64,000 bases of DNA from Sabethes cyaneus (lineage: Eukaryota > Arthropoda > Insecta > Diptera > Culicidae): positions 81,188,409-81,252,408 of the forward strand of contig NC_071353.1 in NCBI RefSeq assembly GCF_943734655.1, read 5' to 3'. The stretch's first letter is position 1, and each line of letters begins with the position of its first letter. Below are positions 11,272 to 22,405 of this stretch, piece after piece. The notes under the pieces are model-generated. The model made no database searches, had not been told where the DNA came from, and saw only the letters and a list, made by a program, of their open reading frames with translations. The position numbers and the translations under genes were made by a program.

Positions 11272-13111
11272 CTTTCCGAGCCACTCGTTGAAATCCAGTA
11301 GCGTAGTTGTCCCTTTTTCATTGCGGTAGAAAGCCTATTGCATTTTCAGAGTGGACGATAGGCTGTCGACAAGCTCCTGCAGCAACGTAATGTTGTACAG
11401 CCGTTCGTCCATTTGGCACACTTGAATAGTAGCGCACAGGTTCTACACCGCAACGCCAAAATCAACGATGGACTCCAACTTTTCTGCTTTCATTGGCGGC
11501 ATCATTTTTACTCTCTTCACCATCGTCTCTACGATCGATTCCGGGTTCCCAAACAAGGTTTTCAAACGGTTCATGATCACCGGAACGTTATTTGGATGTA
11601 GAAGTAGACTTTTGACAGCAGTCAGAGCTTTGCCATACAAACTTCTCTCCAAACGATCGAGAAGCTCGTCATTCCGGAATCCACACATCCGGGTTGTTCG
11701 GTCATACGCTGCAATGAACCGAGGCCAATCCTCCGGATTCCCACCGAACTTAGGAAGATGTTTCACCGTCTGTCTGGCCGCCAAATGACCACTGTTCAGA
11801 GGAGTAAAGCTGCCGCTTAACGATTGTTGAGGGTCACTGGTGTATGAAACCGACATTACTGTTGGTATTTGACCAGGAGGAAGAGAAACGAATGGATACA
11901 GCTGTGGACTCAACCCAGTATATGGGACCGCCGTTACTGGAGGTAGTGGACCAGATGATTGAGAAATGAATGGATACCTCGGTTGATTCAACACTGGATA
12001 CGCTTGCACAGTAGAAGACGGCTGAGATGCCGTAGTATACAGTGGAGGAGGTTGGTAACAAGACAACGGTGGTTGAAGATGGGAAACCGACATCGGAAAT
12101 TGCGTACGATCCGTTCCCGGCAAGCGCTGTTGATAATTGGAAATCGATTGCGGGAGATCAGTGCGATCCGTTCCGCGAAAACGCTGACTGGAAATTCCCA
12201 TTGTATCGACGCCACTAGAAGCCACTTGTTGGTTTAACGGCAACACCGGAACTGCGGGTAAGTTGTCGTACACTGGTAGAGAATCATTTAAGCCCCGTTT
12301 ATCGGTCTTATTCAACCAATCTGAAACTTTGTCCGCTTCCCCCACACTTATATCAGAGTCGCTCGAATCATCCAGCATTTTCTCCTACAACGCCAACCGC
12401 TCTTCAAGCTGTTTTTTCTCCAGCGCTTGTCGGGCTTCCAACGCTTTCAGTTGCTGCTCACGAAGTTTCGCAGAACGCCTAGAGCCCTTTGACGAAACCT
12501 TATCGGCCTTGCCAGTAGCCCTCTTGGCAGTAGGATTCGGCTGTTCGCCGGTGCTATGCTTTTTATCATCGACGTGTCGTTCTGGAAACGTACATCCACC
12601 TTGCTGCTTTGGACGACCTGTTTGCTTATCCGGTAGTTTCGGCGAACTACTCAGCACACCCGTAGCATCTTCCGCTTGCAGCTTTTGTCGTGAGAACGGC
12701 ACCATAGCCATCTGCATCTGTTCGAACTACTCTCCGCCCTGCTGCTGCAACTGTTGAAAGTTTTGCCGCTGCTGAAGCGCTCGTTGCCGTTCTTCATCCT
12801 GCTCTTGGCGTTTCTGCTGCTCCTGTTCCCACTTCATTCGCTGCTCTTCGAAAAGCTTCTGTTGCTGATTGATTCGACATCTCCTTTTCCAGCAAACATC
12901 GTACGGATCTATTACAGCTCCAGTCCTTGTCTTTAATTTCGTCATCCACGTTCACACATTCGTAATGATACCAAGTATTACACTCGTCGCACTGCACCAT
13001 GGGCCGACTATCTACTTTCTGACACGTTCCACATGGTGTGTCCCCGGGAGATGCCGATTGACTTGGAGCACGCTTTTTACCACCCGGACCCGCTACGCTA
13101 CCGCTCGACAT
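11272..13111 (-). pseudogene. BEL/Pao gag region with N-terminal PHD finger
   Basis: The frame starts at an ATG at 13111. Residues about 25-68 form a PHD-type zinc finger (CGTCQKV, then VQCDECNTWYHYECV). A frameshift near 12900 leads into a glutamine-rich coiled-coil stretch (about 12870-12730), then a Ser/Pro-rich linker, then a DUF1759-like gag core (LPKFGGNPEDWPRF, 11443-11780). In-frame stops lie at about 12726, 12384 and 11441. The frame continues to about 11272 and is linked to the protease frame by another shift. Gag would build the particle. As it stands the gene is a pseudogene. The family assignment is firm because all three modules occur in order. Confidence 0.88.
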
Positions 13112-13140
13112 TCTGCGACCTTAAACGGAAAATTTAATTT

Positions 13141-13888
13141 GTTCCCGCAAACGACAACAATTACGAGAGACGAATTTCCGTAAACTTAAACAGCCTTTTC
13201 TATTTGTGTATTTATTAGACCGTTAAATTTTCCCTGCAGAATAACAATAAGTTGAACCAAAATAAGGTTATTCATATTGAATCTTCTAACTCTTCTAACA
13301 ATTGTTAGTTTTGCATTCATTTCAACTTACGTTTAGTGTCTTCTTTGATTTCCGTTAGGCCACAGAGAGCGGTTTCACAGGTAATAATATTTGAATTCAT
13401 ATACGATTACAAATTCCAATTGTAGATAACTAAACAATTCACTCCTTCGTACAAAATCAATCTGTGATATGTTAAATTTAGGTTAGATTCTTTTGCATGT
13501 ATAATGTGTTTTTAACTATTAAGTTATTGTTTCATTTTACCTTAGTAATTACTTCGCCCGTACTACTAGTCCATAAGCAAACAATAAAATTATCAATTTG
13601 ATAGATATTAAGCACTTTAGATAAGTATTTAACTTACAAATATAAAATATATACTTCGCGAGGAACGTGCATCTGCTTACATAAATCAATGCCTAATTTT
13701 ATCTCGCTATCTCTCTGCTAATGAACAATTGAAAATCAATTGACGTACGGTACGGTACAAAAGGCTACGACGGGTTTGTTTTGACTCCTGTTTGTCGTTC
13801 TCTAGCTACTCATCTGTCATTAATCCAGTGGCGACGGTCCCCAACGGGGGATCAGTTAGTAACGGAGGCGCGTTCGCATGTTGCGTAA
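13141..13888 (-). repeat. Candidate 5' LTR/leader of the BEL/Pao element
   Basis: Upstream of the gag ATG on the minus strand the sequence begins TGTTACGCAACATGCG, a form consistent with a BEL/Pao LTR start. It contains an AATAAA-type signal (about 13215) before ending in CGGGAACA close to the ATG. No second copy is available to fix the borders, and no clear primer-binding site was identified. Bases 13889-14192, between this and the next repeat, show nothing recognisable. Confidence 0.42.
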
Positions 13889-14192
13889 CAACCCTATTAT
13901 TCCGATTATTCAGGCAGCAAATCACTTTCGGCGTATTTTCCACGAATTTACGTTAGCAAAACAGTAGCGAATATCAGATGGAATGACATGCGGGATTTTC
14001 AACGATCAATAGACATTTTGAATCTTGATTCGGGAAATGCTGTGTTAAACGAGAATTCGATTGATTACAATTCACTATTGTTTTACTATATAATTTACGA
14101 CATTTTCTCTCGCTATTCTCCGATGATCACGGAACGGCGAAAATTTTTGCACATCTATCCTGAATGGTTTACATCGGGCGGCGCTTGGTAAT

Positions 14193-15394
14193 TTAACCGT
14201 TATGTGTGCGACAAAAAACACCTTTAGCAGGGCGACAAGGGTACCCGGGTACCCAAAATTGATATTGTTAGAACATCAACAATTTTAAAATTTGATTCGT
14301 TAATTTATCTAGTTTTGAATTATGTGGCCATTTGACCTTTAAAAGATTTATGGGGCCCGAAAATCCGGAATTCCGACAGAGTGTCCGCTGTGAGGTAGGG
14401 AACTGTTTGTATTGCAGGAAAATCAGTCATGCGGATATAAAAACTCTAAAAATTCATACAATGAACTATTTCATATAATGAGATGAATCAGGTTGGCCAT
14501 TCCGGAGTAGGTTCCTGTGGGGTCATGGGTGGCCAGTCTAGGATTGGAGTAAAACCTAGCAATATGGGTATTAAAGTTCTTGGAATTAGTTCGGGAGGTG
14601 ATATTTTTTACATTTCAATGTATTTTGATTGGTTATTTCGAAAACGGTTTCTACGGGGTCACAGATCATACCGCAGGATTCATTATAATGCTTAGCATTA
14701 TCAGAACAGCTCAAAACGTAGACCTATCCGTTATACATTTGGAACCAGTTCCGAAATTATTAATCAGTACTAAACTGGCCATATCAGTTCAAAACATCTA
14801 AAAGATCCACTAAACCAATCCTAATATTGGATTAGGCACCCAACTGGCCATCTGTAACCCTACAGGAACCCAATTCTGGAATGGCCAAAGCGATCTAAAG
14901 TCACCAAATTATATAATAAGATGAAAAAAGGGTCCGCAATGTCAAGTTCAAAGCTAATAGCTTTGCTGAAAGCTGATATTCTTTCAAAACAAGCGGCTTC
15001 CCACGTTTTACCGGACGTTGCTCCGGCATTATCGATTCCCGGGAACTACGTGTCATTTGATGGTCAAATACTTTGTCTAATCAAAACTAGATAAATGTAC
15101 GAATCAAATGCCACTGGTTTCATCCAAATCGGTTCAAGATAGCCAAAGTTATAAACATAGCAAATCATGGGTACCCGGGTACCCTTGTCGCCCTCCTACG
15201 TAATAAAAAAATTCAAGTGCCTCTCATTGGTAATCTCCTTTATGAATATGCACCAAAAATACCTCAATTACTTAAGATCAACGAGTTTTACGATGTCGCA
15301 AAATTTCAATGACGTATGTTTTAAATTGAATGAGTTATAACTATTTTAAAACTGAAAAGGTACCCGGGTACCCTGTTGCACACATAACGGTTAA
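14193..15394. repeat. TTAA-flanked non-autonomous element, copy 2 (inverted)
   Basis: Termini TTAACCGTTATGTGTGC (14193) and GCACACATAACGGTTAA (15394) define the element. It is the inverted counterpart of 163-1363, similar along nearly its whole length. The inner end carries 'gcgacaaaaaacacct' and 'gggtacccgggtaccc', and the outer end carries 'gggtaccctgttgca'. Together the two copies bracket 12.8 kb. Confidence 0.78.
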
Positions 15395-15418
15395 TGAAAG
15401 AAAAATGACTAGCCTTGA

Positions 15419-15669
15419 AGCCTGCGTCGCTCAACATCACACGAAAATGTGCCCAATTATAAACAAATATTAAGAATGTTAAAAGCAGCACATAGAGAAG
15501 CATATCAAGTGTACATCGAAGATGTTCAAACCCGTTTGAAAAGCAACCTAAAATCGTTCTGGAAATTTGTGAATGGCAGGAGAAAAAGCGTTGGCATCCC
15601 GGATCGTGTTAACTATAAAGGTGTTACAGCTACCGATGTTCAAACGTCAACTGAACTTTTTGCAGCATA
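15419..15669 (+). pseudogene. Jockey A LINE: segment between endonuclease and RT
   Basis: The open frame reads AAHREAYQVYIEDVQTRL, then KSNLKSFWKFVNGRRK, typical of the linker preceding the RT in Jockey-clade ORF2. It runs into AAY at the TA target of the foldback element (15670) and logically resumes at 22406 with FKSVFTGATGS. Upstream of 15419 the frame is closed, so the endonuclease is missing. This is the first exon-like piece of a LINE split by a 6.7-kb insertion. Confidence 0.8.
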
Positions 15670-15780
15670 CAGCAGTCCCCCGAATAACGCGGTTTCGAAT
15701 AAGAACGTTTCCGATTAGGACGGTCTCGAGTGATTCCATTGACGCGGTCGAACGTCCTTATTGGATTCTACGTAGCATAT

Positions 15781-17812
15781 GGGTCATTCAAGTGTCCGAG
15801 TCACCTGTAATCGACCTTCTCGGATTTTCACCAATTCGGCCAGATTGTTCGTTTTGGGTCAAGAAGCAAAAATCCCTAGTTTGGTGCCGATTGGACTTTC
15901 CCTCGATTTTTGGGACCCCCCCCCCCCCCCTTTTATTAGAAAAAGCATCATTTTCGTCAAATTCGCTTATTTTCTTGTGCTTATATCTTCGTAAATATTC
16001 AATTTAGAAAAAAAAACTTCTATATTTCATGGGAAATCCTCTGAGAAATCCAACAAAAATATTAATTTTTTGCGGCAGTGCTGCCGAATACTTTTATTTT
16101 CGATCTGAAAACTAAATTTGCATTTTTCTCTCAATGAGTACAATTTGATCTCAAAAATTTCAACACCATCGTGTTCCTCAGACTTTTTACATAAGAATCA
16201 CTCAGAACCATGAGGTGTTTCGTCCCGTTCTCGAGATATAGCGTTTTGAAACAAACAATTCCCAATTTCTCATGTAAAACTGTAAACAAAATTAAATTTC
16301 CTAGCAATAAGCAAATAACAAAAGAAGCAAAATTAATTTGGTTTAATCTAAAGCAACATTGCGCTGTTGTGGAACATAAACAGTATATAATATAACAAAA
16401 GTTTGTTTTCGAGCGTCTTAGCAAAAAGTTGAGTGAAAGAAAAGTCAAACCTATTTTCACAATAAAATTCCACTATTAATTTTAATTCAACAGATACGCT
16501 TTTCACCTTCTACTTGAAGGCTTCATAAATGTCTGTTTTCGAACTGTTTTGTAGTTTAGATTTTTCTTTCATTCAAGAATATAATATAGTTTTTCCTAAC
16601 AGGGATGCCAACTTTACAGTTTTCACTAGTATTAGAACATTATAAATCCATATCAATATTTTATATCAGTATTAACAGTATTAATATATTGTTATTTCTC
16701 CAAATAATTATTTCCTTGTGCCTTTTCTGCTTTTTTTTTGATACTTTATATGTAGTCCCTGAATTTGATTCGGAAACCGTTGTCATTATAACAGAGTTGG
16801 TACTAACAGGAATTGCGGCATGCATAGATCGGATACCAGGAATAGATGCTGCTGACAGGAAGCGATCCTTCAATATTTCCTTTTCTTCGCAACTCCGGCA
16901 AAGAACTAATTTATTTCATATGATATATATAGAAACCTAAACAATGATTTCTCATTTCGTCAATTTAATACAGATTTTCGATAAAAGCTATTAGGCATTG
17001 ATAATTTTTTTGCATTTTGCTTTGCGCAAGTGAATGGTATTGTTGCACAGTTGACATTGTGTCACCTCTGCTGCTAGCCATCTCACATGGTTGAAGGCAT
17101 GAGAATCTGGGAATTGTTTATTTGACTTTTCGTTCACTCAATTTTTGTATTCTGCTAAGACGCTCAAAAACAAACTTTAGTTGCATTATATACTGTTTAT
17201 GTGCTTTCACAACAGCGCAATGTTGCTTTCGATAAAACCAGAATAATTGTGCTTTGTTTTGTTATTTGCTTATTGCTAGGAAATTTAATTTTGTTTATGA
17301 TTTTACTTGAAAAATTGGGAATTGTTTGTTTCAAAACGCTATATTTCGAGAACGGGACGGAACACCTCGTGGTTTTGAGTGATTCTTATGTAAAAAAGTC
17401 TGAGCAACACGATGGTGTTAAAATTTGTGAGATCGAATTGTACTCATTGAGAGAAAAATACAGATTTAGTTTTCGGATGGAAAATAAAAGTATTTGGCAG
17501 CACTGCCTCAAAAAACTAATATTTTTTTTTGGATTCCTCAGAGGATTTCCTATGAAAATGTAGAACAAAGTTTTTTTCTAAATTGAATATTTACAAAGAT
17601 AAGAACAAAAGGAAATAAGTGAATTTGACGAAAATGATGCTTTTACTAATAAAAGGGGGGTTCCCAAAAATCGAGGGAAAGTCCAATCGGCACCAAACTT
17701 GGGATTTTTGCTTCTTGACCCAAAAGGAACAATCTGGGCGAGTTTGGTGAAAATCCGAGAAGGTCGATTACAAGTTTGTACTTTTTCTCGGTCACTTGAC
17801 GTGGAATGACCC
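15781..17812. repeat. 2-kb palindromic insertion, TIR GGGTCATTC
   Basis: GGGTCATTCAAGTG at the left pairs with GGGTCATTCCACG from the right. About 700 bp of left arm (15781-16490) is the imperfect inverse of 17100-17812, around a loop of about 600 bp. ORFs in the two arms (around 15780-16000 and 17580-17865) are mirror images and not genes. A run of about 15 C at 15916-15931 on the left arm corresponds to about six G at about 17656 on the right arm. The host joint reads '...gcatat' and 'atgggaatt...'. Confidence 0.8.
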
Positions 17813-17937
17813 ATGGGAATTGACTTAATTGGTTCCAACATGCAATAACTCGTGATCCTGACCATATAAAAGGTCGGTATCTTTGACAGAGTTGTTCAGT
17901 ACATCAACGGGTTTTCATTGGATTATAGTATTGCGGA

Positions 17938-18400
17938 ATTGTCTCACTACGTGGCGCTAGCGTATATGAAACACTCTTGTACAGGCTATATCTTGCGCTG
18001 CTGACTACCTAGAAAGTTGCGGCCTTTGGGAAGGTTGCTCAGATGACTGCCACCTTCAACATGGCATGAAAAATAGCGCAGATCTGACTCACTACGTGGC
18101 GCTAGTGTGTATGTGATTTGTTTATACAGGCTGTATCTTGCGCTACTGACTATCTAGAAAGTTGCGGTCTCCGGGAAGGTTACTCAAATGACTGCCACCT
18201 TCAAGATGACATGGAAAATAGCGCAGAACTGACTCACTACGTGGCGATAGCGTACATGCGATATGCTTAGACAGGCTGTATCTTGCGCTGCTGACTATCT
18301 AGAAGGTTGCGGTCTTCAGGCAGGATACTCAAATGACTGACACCTTCAAGGTGGTATGGCAAATAGCGCAAAACTCACTCGCTGCGCGTATATGTAGTAT
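17938..18400. repeat. Tandem units of about 145 bp, with inverted copies
   Basis: The motif 'ctcactacgtggcg' recurs at about 17942, 18090 and 18235, with a decayed copy near 18372 (spacing about 147, 145 and 138 bp). Each unit also has 'ggctgtatcttgcgc' and 'agaaagttgcgg'. Inverse units occur at 18955-19101 and 19806-19965 as part of the right arm of the foldback element. Confidence 0.8.
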
Positions 18401-18954
18401 TCTTATACAGGTTGTGTCTTGCGATGAAGAACGCTCGACGCTCAATTTTATTCTCTAGCAACATTTACTGTCTGCAAGAAATATCTATCGTGCTAATTCA
18501 CCAACTATTAATGCTACTTCCTAAATGGCCAGAGAAATCCCACCAACTCACTTATTCAATTAGTCTCAGTCACGTTAACACATTTCCAGCTACTTAATAC
18601 TACTAAACATTCTTAATGACTCATGAACAATTATATTTTCATTTTTATCACTATTTTTTTAATCGAAACTTGCAACAACTTTATGTCACACATTTATGTC
18701 ACACAGCATTAATAATGTGAAGTCAACGGCATACGTAATGATACTTTTAGTGATTCAGCTTTCTCGTGTTGCGGTATTTTTTCATGTCCGTTGCAAGTTA
18801 AATGCGAGGAGTGAAAAAATTAAAAGGAATTTCATCGACTGCCAACGTTGCATTTTGCAGAGAATTTTTGTAAGCGATTTTGTTTGTTGGATAACGAGCT
18901 AAATATTGGCTAATTTTCGTTTAGCAAAGTTTAAGCAAACACAAAAAAATCACA
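18401..18954. other. Loop of the foldback element, nothing recognised
   Basis: An AT-rich unique stretch between the two arms of the 15670-22403 element. It holds only short ORFs without recognisable domains. Confidence 0.4.
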
Positions 18955-19101
18955 AATACACTAGCGACGTCCGTTGAGTCAATACTGCATTATATTCCAT
19001 ACCGTCTTGAAGGTGACAGCCATTTGAGTAACCTTCCCGAAGACCGCAACTTTCTAGATAGTCAGCAGTGCAAGATACAGCCTGTCTAAGCATATCACCT
19101 A

Positions 19102-19805
19102 CAGTGCTAACCCGATTTTGTCACTCCCCGGTTTTGTCACCCCCGATTTTGTCACGTTTTTGACCCGATTATGTCAGCCCCGATTTTGTCACGTTTTTAT
19201 CCGATTTTGTCACGCATTTGATTTATCAAAAGCGTAGTTTGAAAATCATTTTCAAACATGTCAAATGTGTTAAAACACTGTGAAAAGAACTGTGATGATT
19301 ATCGTGGAGTTTCCACAAAAGTTGTATCTTATCTCCACAACTATAATAGCTAGAAAGTCACTTTCTTTGGCAAAGTTCTTTATAATAATCTTCTCAAAAA
19401 TTTTGCAGAACATTGTTTTGCTCTATCTCTTACTGCTTGAAAAATAAATTTTCTGTCTTACTTTTAGGGGGGTTAATCAAAGAATCGTTCATACCATAAG
19501 AAAGAGCTTTTTACGCTGTGAAATTTCTCTGAACATAGTTAACCAGTATAATCAACCATTTCGGCGCAATTAAAACACGCGTGTTTTCATACCTGTGGGA
19601 CCTGAGCTGTGAACAGGTGACAAATGTCCACAGAGAGGTAGAAGGAAGAGCGAAATGTCCTGAAAGTGATCAGAACGAAATATATGTAGTTCGTTATAAG
19701 TTATCTGCAAAAAAATAAAAATTGAAAAAATACCCGATTTAATCACTGTCCCGTTTTTGTCACCCCTAAATTCATCATGGGGATGACAAAATCGGGTCAT
19801 TACTG
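19102..19805. mobile_element. Pogo-like MITE, TIR CAGTGCTAACCCGATTTTG
   Basis: The left end is CAGTGCTAACCCGATTTTG. The right end in reverse complement is CAGTAATGACCCGATTTTG. TA lies outside both. Four further copies of 'ccgattttgtcac' follow within 110 bp of the left end and about two on the right, forming subterminal arrays. No coding capacity; 704 bp. It interrupts the right-arm repeat of the foldback element. Confidence 0.85.
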
Positions 19806-20439
19806 TATACACTAGCGCAACGTAGTGAGTCAGTTCTGCGCTATTTCCCATGCCATCTTGAAGGTGGTAGTCATTTGAGCAACCTTCCCGAAGACCACAA
19901 CATTCCAGATAGTCAGAAGCGCAAGATACAGCCTTTACAAAAATATTACATATGCGCTAGCGCCACGTAGTGAGGCAATTCCGAAATACTACAATCCAAC
20001 GAAAAGCCCTCGATCTGCTGAATAACTTTGTCGAAGACATCAACGTTCTATACGGTCAAGATCACGAGTTATTCCATGTTGGAACCAATTAAGTCAATTT
20101 CCATATGCTACGTAGATTCCATTAGGATTGGGCGATACCGTATCGATACCCGCGATATCGATACTCAAGGGCCGATAGTTCAATATATTTCATCGATACT
20201 TACGACGCCGATATTATGCTAAATCGATACTTTCATCCCGATACTGTTTTGATAAAGCGTGATATGCAGCTGAAAGAAAATGGGTTTGAGAATAGGCCAA
20301 GAAATATCCAAGAAAGCAAAAATTTTAGGGATTCTTTCTCGCGACATAATATGTGCTTTTAAAACTTGAACATTAGTTTTGACATCTCTGTTTACGTCAA
20401 TCTATTGCCACAAGGAAGAATTTGGTCAAGTTTCGACGA

Positions 20440-20800
20440 GCGCGAAATGAGTTGACTACGGTCCTGAAGAGGAAAAAGTGGCAGAAGGAGTACAAAAATC
20501 GTGAAGAGAACTCTACAGAAATGACCAAGAACTGCTAGTAACGACACTTTACTGGATAATTTCAAGGATTTGGGAGAAGAAGAAACTACCGGAGGAGTGG
20601 ATGGAAGGTATGGTTTACCTATCTACGAAAAGGGCGATCGGCTAGGTTGATGTAATTATTGCAGCATAACGCTGCTCAAAGCCACCAACAAAGTGCTCTC
20701 ACAGATTTTGTTAGCAAGCAAGCATAGCATACCAAGAGAATTCGTAGGGTAGTACCAAGTGGGCTTTATGGAGGCCCGTGCTACTCAAATTCTCAAATTT
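20440..20800 (+). pseudogene. LINE reverse transcriptase relic inside the hAT element
   Basis: With frameshifts the plus strand reads WEKKKLPEEWMEGMVY, then IYEKGDRLG in another frame, then ITLLKATNKVLSQILL and YQVGFMEARAT. These correspond to the N-terminal RT blocks (W-P-x-x-W..., YRGITLL..., YQ-x-GF-x-x-R-x-T) of RTE-like and related LINEs. At least two frame changes and two stops are present. Upstream, a basic stretch near 20450 may be the linker. Only about 120 codons survive. Confidence 0.6.
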
Positions 20801-21282
20801 TTACTCTCTGACAAATCATCTAGAAATCTCGGCAGTATGACATGCCACTCAAGTAACAATTTCAGGCTGATCAAACGCTTTTATAGCTGGTTTCATTCAA
20901 CCTGTGGCTGATCTATGATTTGGGTTTAGAAATAAAAACCTTTTTTCAGCTCTTAAACATCTAAATCTGGTGATTTTATCAAGCTTCAGGCTAATTAATA
21001 GCTGCTTTCGAAGCTGCAATGAAGCTTAATAGAAACTTTTTTGCGCTTTTAAATAGCCAAGTTGCGCAATGCTGTCAATTCTATTTTTAGAACGAGAAAT
21101 AGTTTTGCAATCTGCTCTTCTAGTCGCTTAATCAACGCTTCATCAACCTTTATGCAGCCAAAAAAAATCTATTTTTAAATTTAAAAAATGGAACGCGGCC
21201 TTTTTTATTTTGCTGTAAACATGTTTCTAGTTAGCTAATTAAAAATGCATGCCTTTTTTCCGGGAATTGAACCCGCTATCTT

Positions 21283-21499
21283 TTGATCCACAAGCAAAGC
21301 CTGGGTGCTAATTCCGTTATCGAAATTTGACCTTCTGTTTTTTTATACGACAGACTTCGCAACCAGCTATTAGAATACAGGACAGTGCGGGGTCAGTGCT
21401 ACGATCCTATTGACTCTAACAGCCTCTCCCAGCCGAGATTCGAACATACGACGACTGGCTTATTAGACCAGCGTCTTACCTCGAGGCCAACTGGGAGGC
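21283..21499 (-). mobile_element. tRNA-derived SINE
   Basis: Minus strand. The tRNA-like head (21499 downward) has an A-box-like TTGGCCTCGAGG and a B-box-like TGTTCGAATCTC, followed by a body with 'gaggctgttagagtcaatag' and a distal part with 'aggtcaaatttcg' and 'caggctttgcttg'. This arrangement is that of culicine tRNA-related SINEs. The end point on the tail side is approximate. A second tRNA-like B-box (gggttcaattccc on the minus strand, about 21260) lies just beyond and may belong to another short element. Confidence 0.7.
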
Positions 21500-22405
21500 G
21501 TATCCACAAGCATTCACCATATGATCCGCCCCATTTGCATCTGCAGAACAGACCGTGAGAATATCTTTACACCTGAAGCCTAGCCCGCCTAGCGTGAAGC
21601 AGTCGATAATGTCGATAACTGACAAACTTTCTATGCTCTGACAGCATGTGTGCTGTGAGCCGAAAAAAAACTTGGTAGAAGTTTGTAAATCCACTGTAAC
21701 ACCATTAAGCAGCCTTAAAGTAGTTTGAAAGCTGTGAGCCTAATGAAAGCTTCCACTCTACACTTTAACACCTTTAAGCAGCCGAAAAACGGTTTGATGT
21801 TTAGAAGCAGATTGTTTAGCAGAAAAATCCTCTATTAAGCTTGTTTATCAGCTTTTGGGAGAGACCTGGTTTGAAAAACTTAAAGTAGCTTAAACTTCGC
21901 TTATTTAAACACCATTTAAGTGCTTACTTTATGCAGCTTTGATCATCATAAACCAACCCGTAAACAGCCATTGCTCTTGCAATTCAGCTACCGTTGTTAC
22001 TTGGGCACCCATCAGACACATTTTTGTGGATTCCAGTGCAGCATACGACTCAGTCAAGCGCAAACAGCTATGGCAGATAATGCACGAGTACGGTTAACCG
22101 AACAAAGTAACGTGACTAAAATAAAGCTGCATTGGAGCGAGCGATGTGTTACGTGCTAGGTTATGTGTGTGCTTTGGAGGAACTCATTTTGCTCAACATG
22201 AATCCCAGAATGCCGCCTTAAATAGTATCGATAAAGCTAATATCGATGCATCAAGAACGATATATCGAGGGTATCGATAAAGCGGCAGATTTGATATCGA
22301 TATTCAATTATCGATACTTTTGGAAATTTTGCCCAATCCTAGATTCCATTAACACGGTTTCCATTAACGCGGTCCCTATTAGCGTCTTATTGGGGGATTA
22401 CTGTA

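Larger units (their letters stand above)
7438..13888 (-). mobile_element. BEL/Pao LTR retrotransposon, truncated and decayed
   Basis: On the minus strand the order is leader, PHD-finger N-terminus, gag with a DUF1759-type domain, zinc-knuckle/DUF1758 aspartic protease, reverse transcriptase, Pao-type RNase H and integrase. This is the canonical BEL/Pao order, with the PHD finger typical of mosquito members. Several frameshifts and stop codons break the polyprotein, so it cannot be autonomous. The 3' end is lost: the integrase stops at a junction with an unrelated repeat near 7437, and no 3' LTR matching the 13.1-13.9 kb leader was found within the window. Confidence 0.92.
20123..22341. mobile_element. 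hAT-type element, TIR TAGGATTGGGC, 8-bp TSD
   Basis: TAGGATTGGGCGATA at the left and the inverse of TAGGATTGGGCAAAA at the right are flanked on both sides by the 8-bp duplication GATTCCAT (20115-20122 and 22342-22349). An 8-bp TSD is the hallmark of hAT insertions. Both subterminal regions are rich in 'tatcgata' motifs. The interior holds a LINE RT relic and a SINE but no transposase frame, so it is non-autonomous. It sits in the right arm of the foldback element. Confidence 0.87.
15670..22403. mobile_element. 6.7-kb TA-flanked foldback element inside Jockey A
   Basis: The left end is CAGCAGTCCCCCGAATAACG and the right end in reverse complement is CAGTAATCCCCCAATAAG, with TA directly outside each. 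Excision joins the Jockey reading frame (AAY | FKSVF). Inside, the left arm (15670-15780 plus 17813-18400) is the inverse of the right arm (18955-19101, 19806-20122, 22342-22403). Three later insertions (15781-17812, 19102-19805, 20123-22341) account for most of the length, leaving a core of roughly 1.8 kb. The CAG terminus and TA target fit the pogo/Tc1-mariner group. No transposase is seen. Confidence 0.8.

Noticed and set aside
15573..16007. 144-codon plus-strand ORF
   Set aside because: It starts in the Jockey linker, crosses the transposon border and reads into one arm of the palindrome. The mirror arm at 17578-17865 gives a similar spurious ORF.
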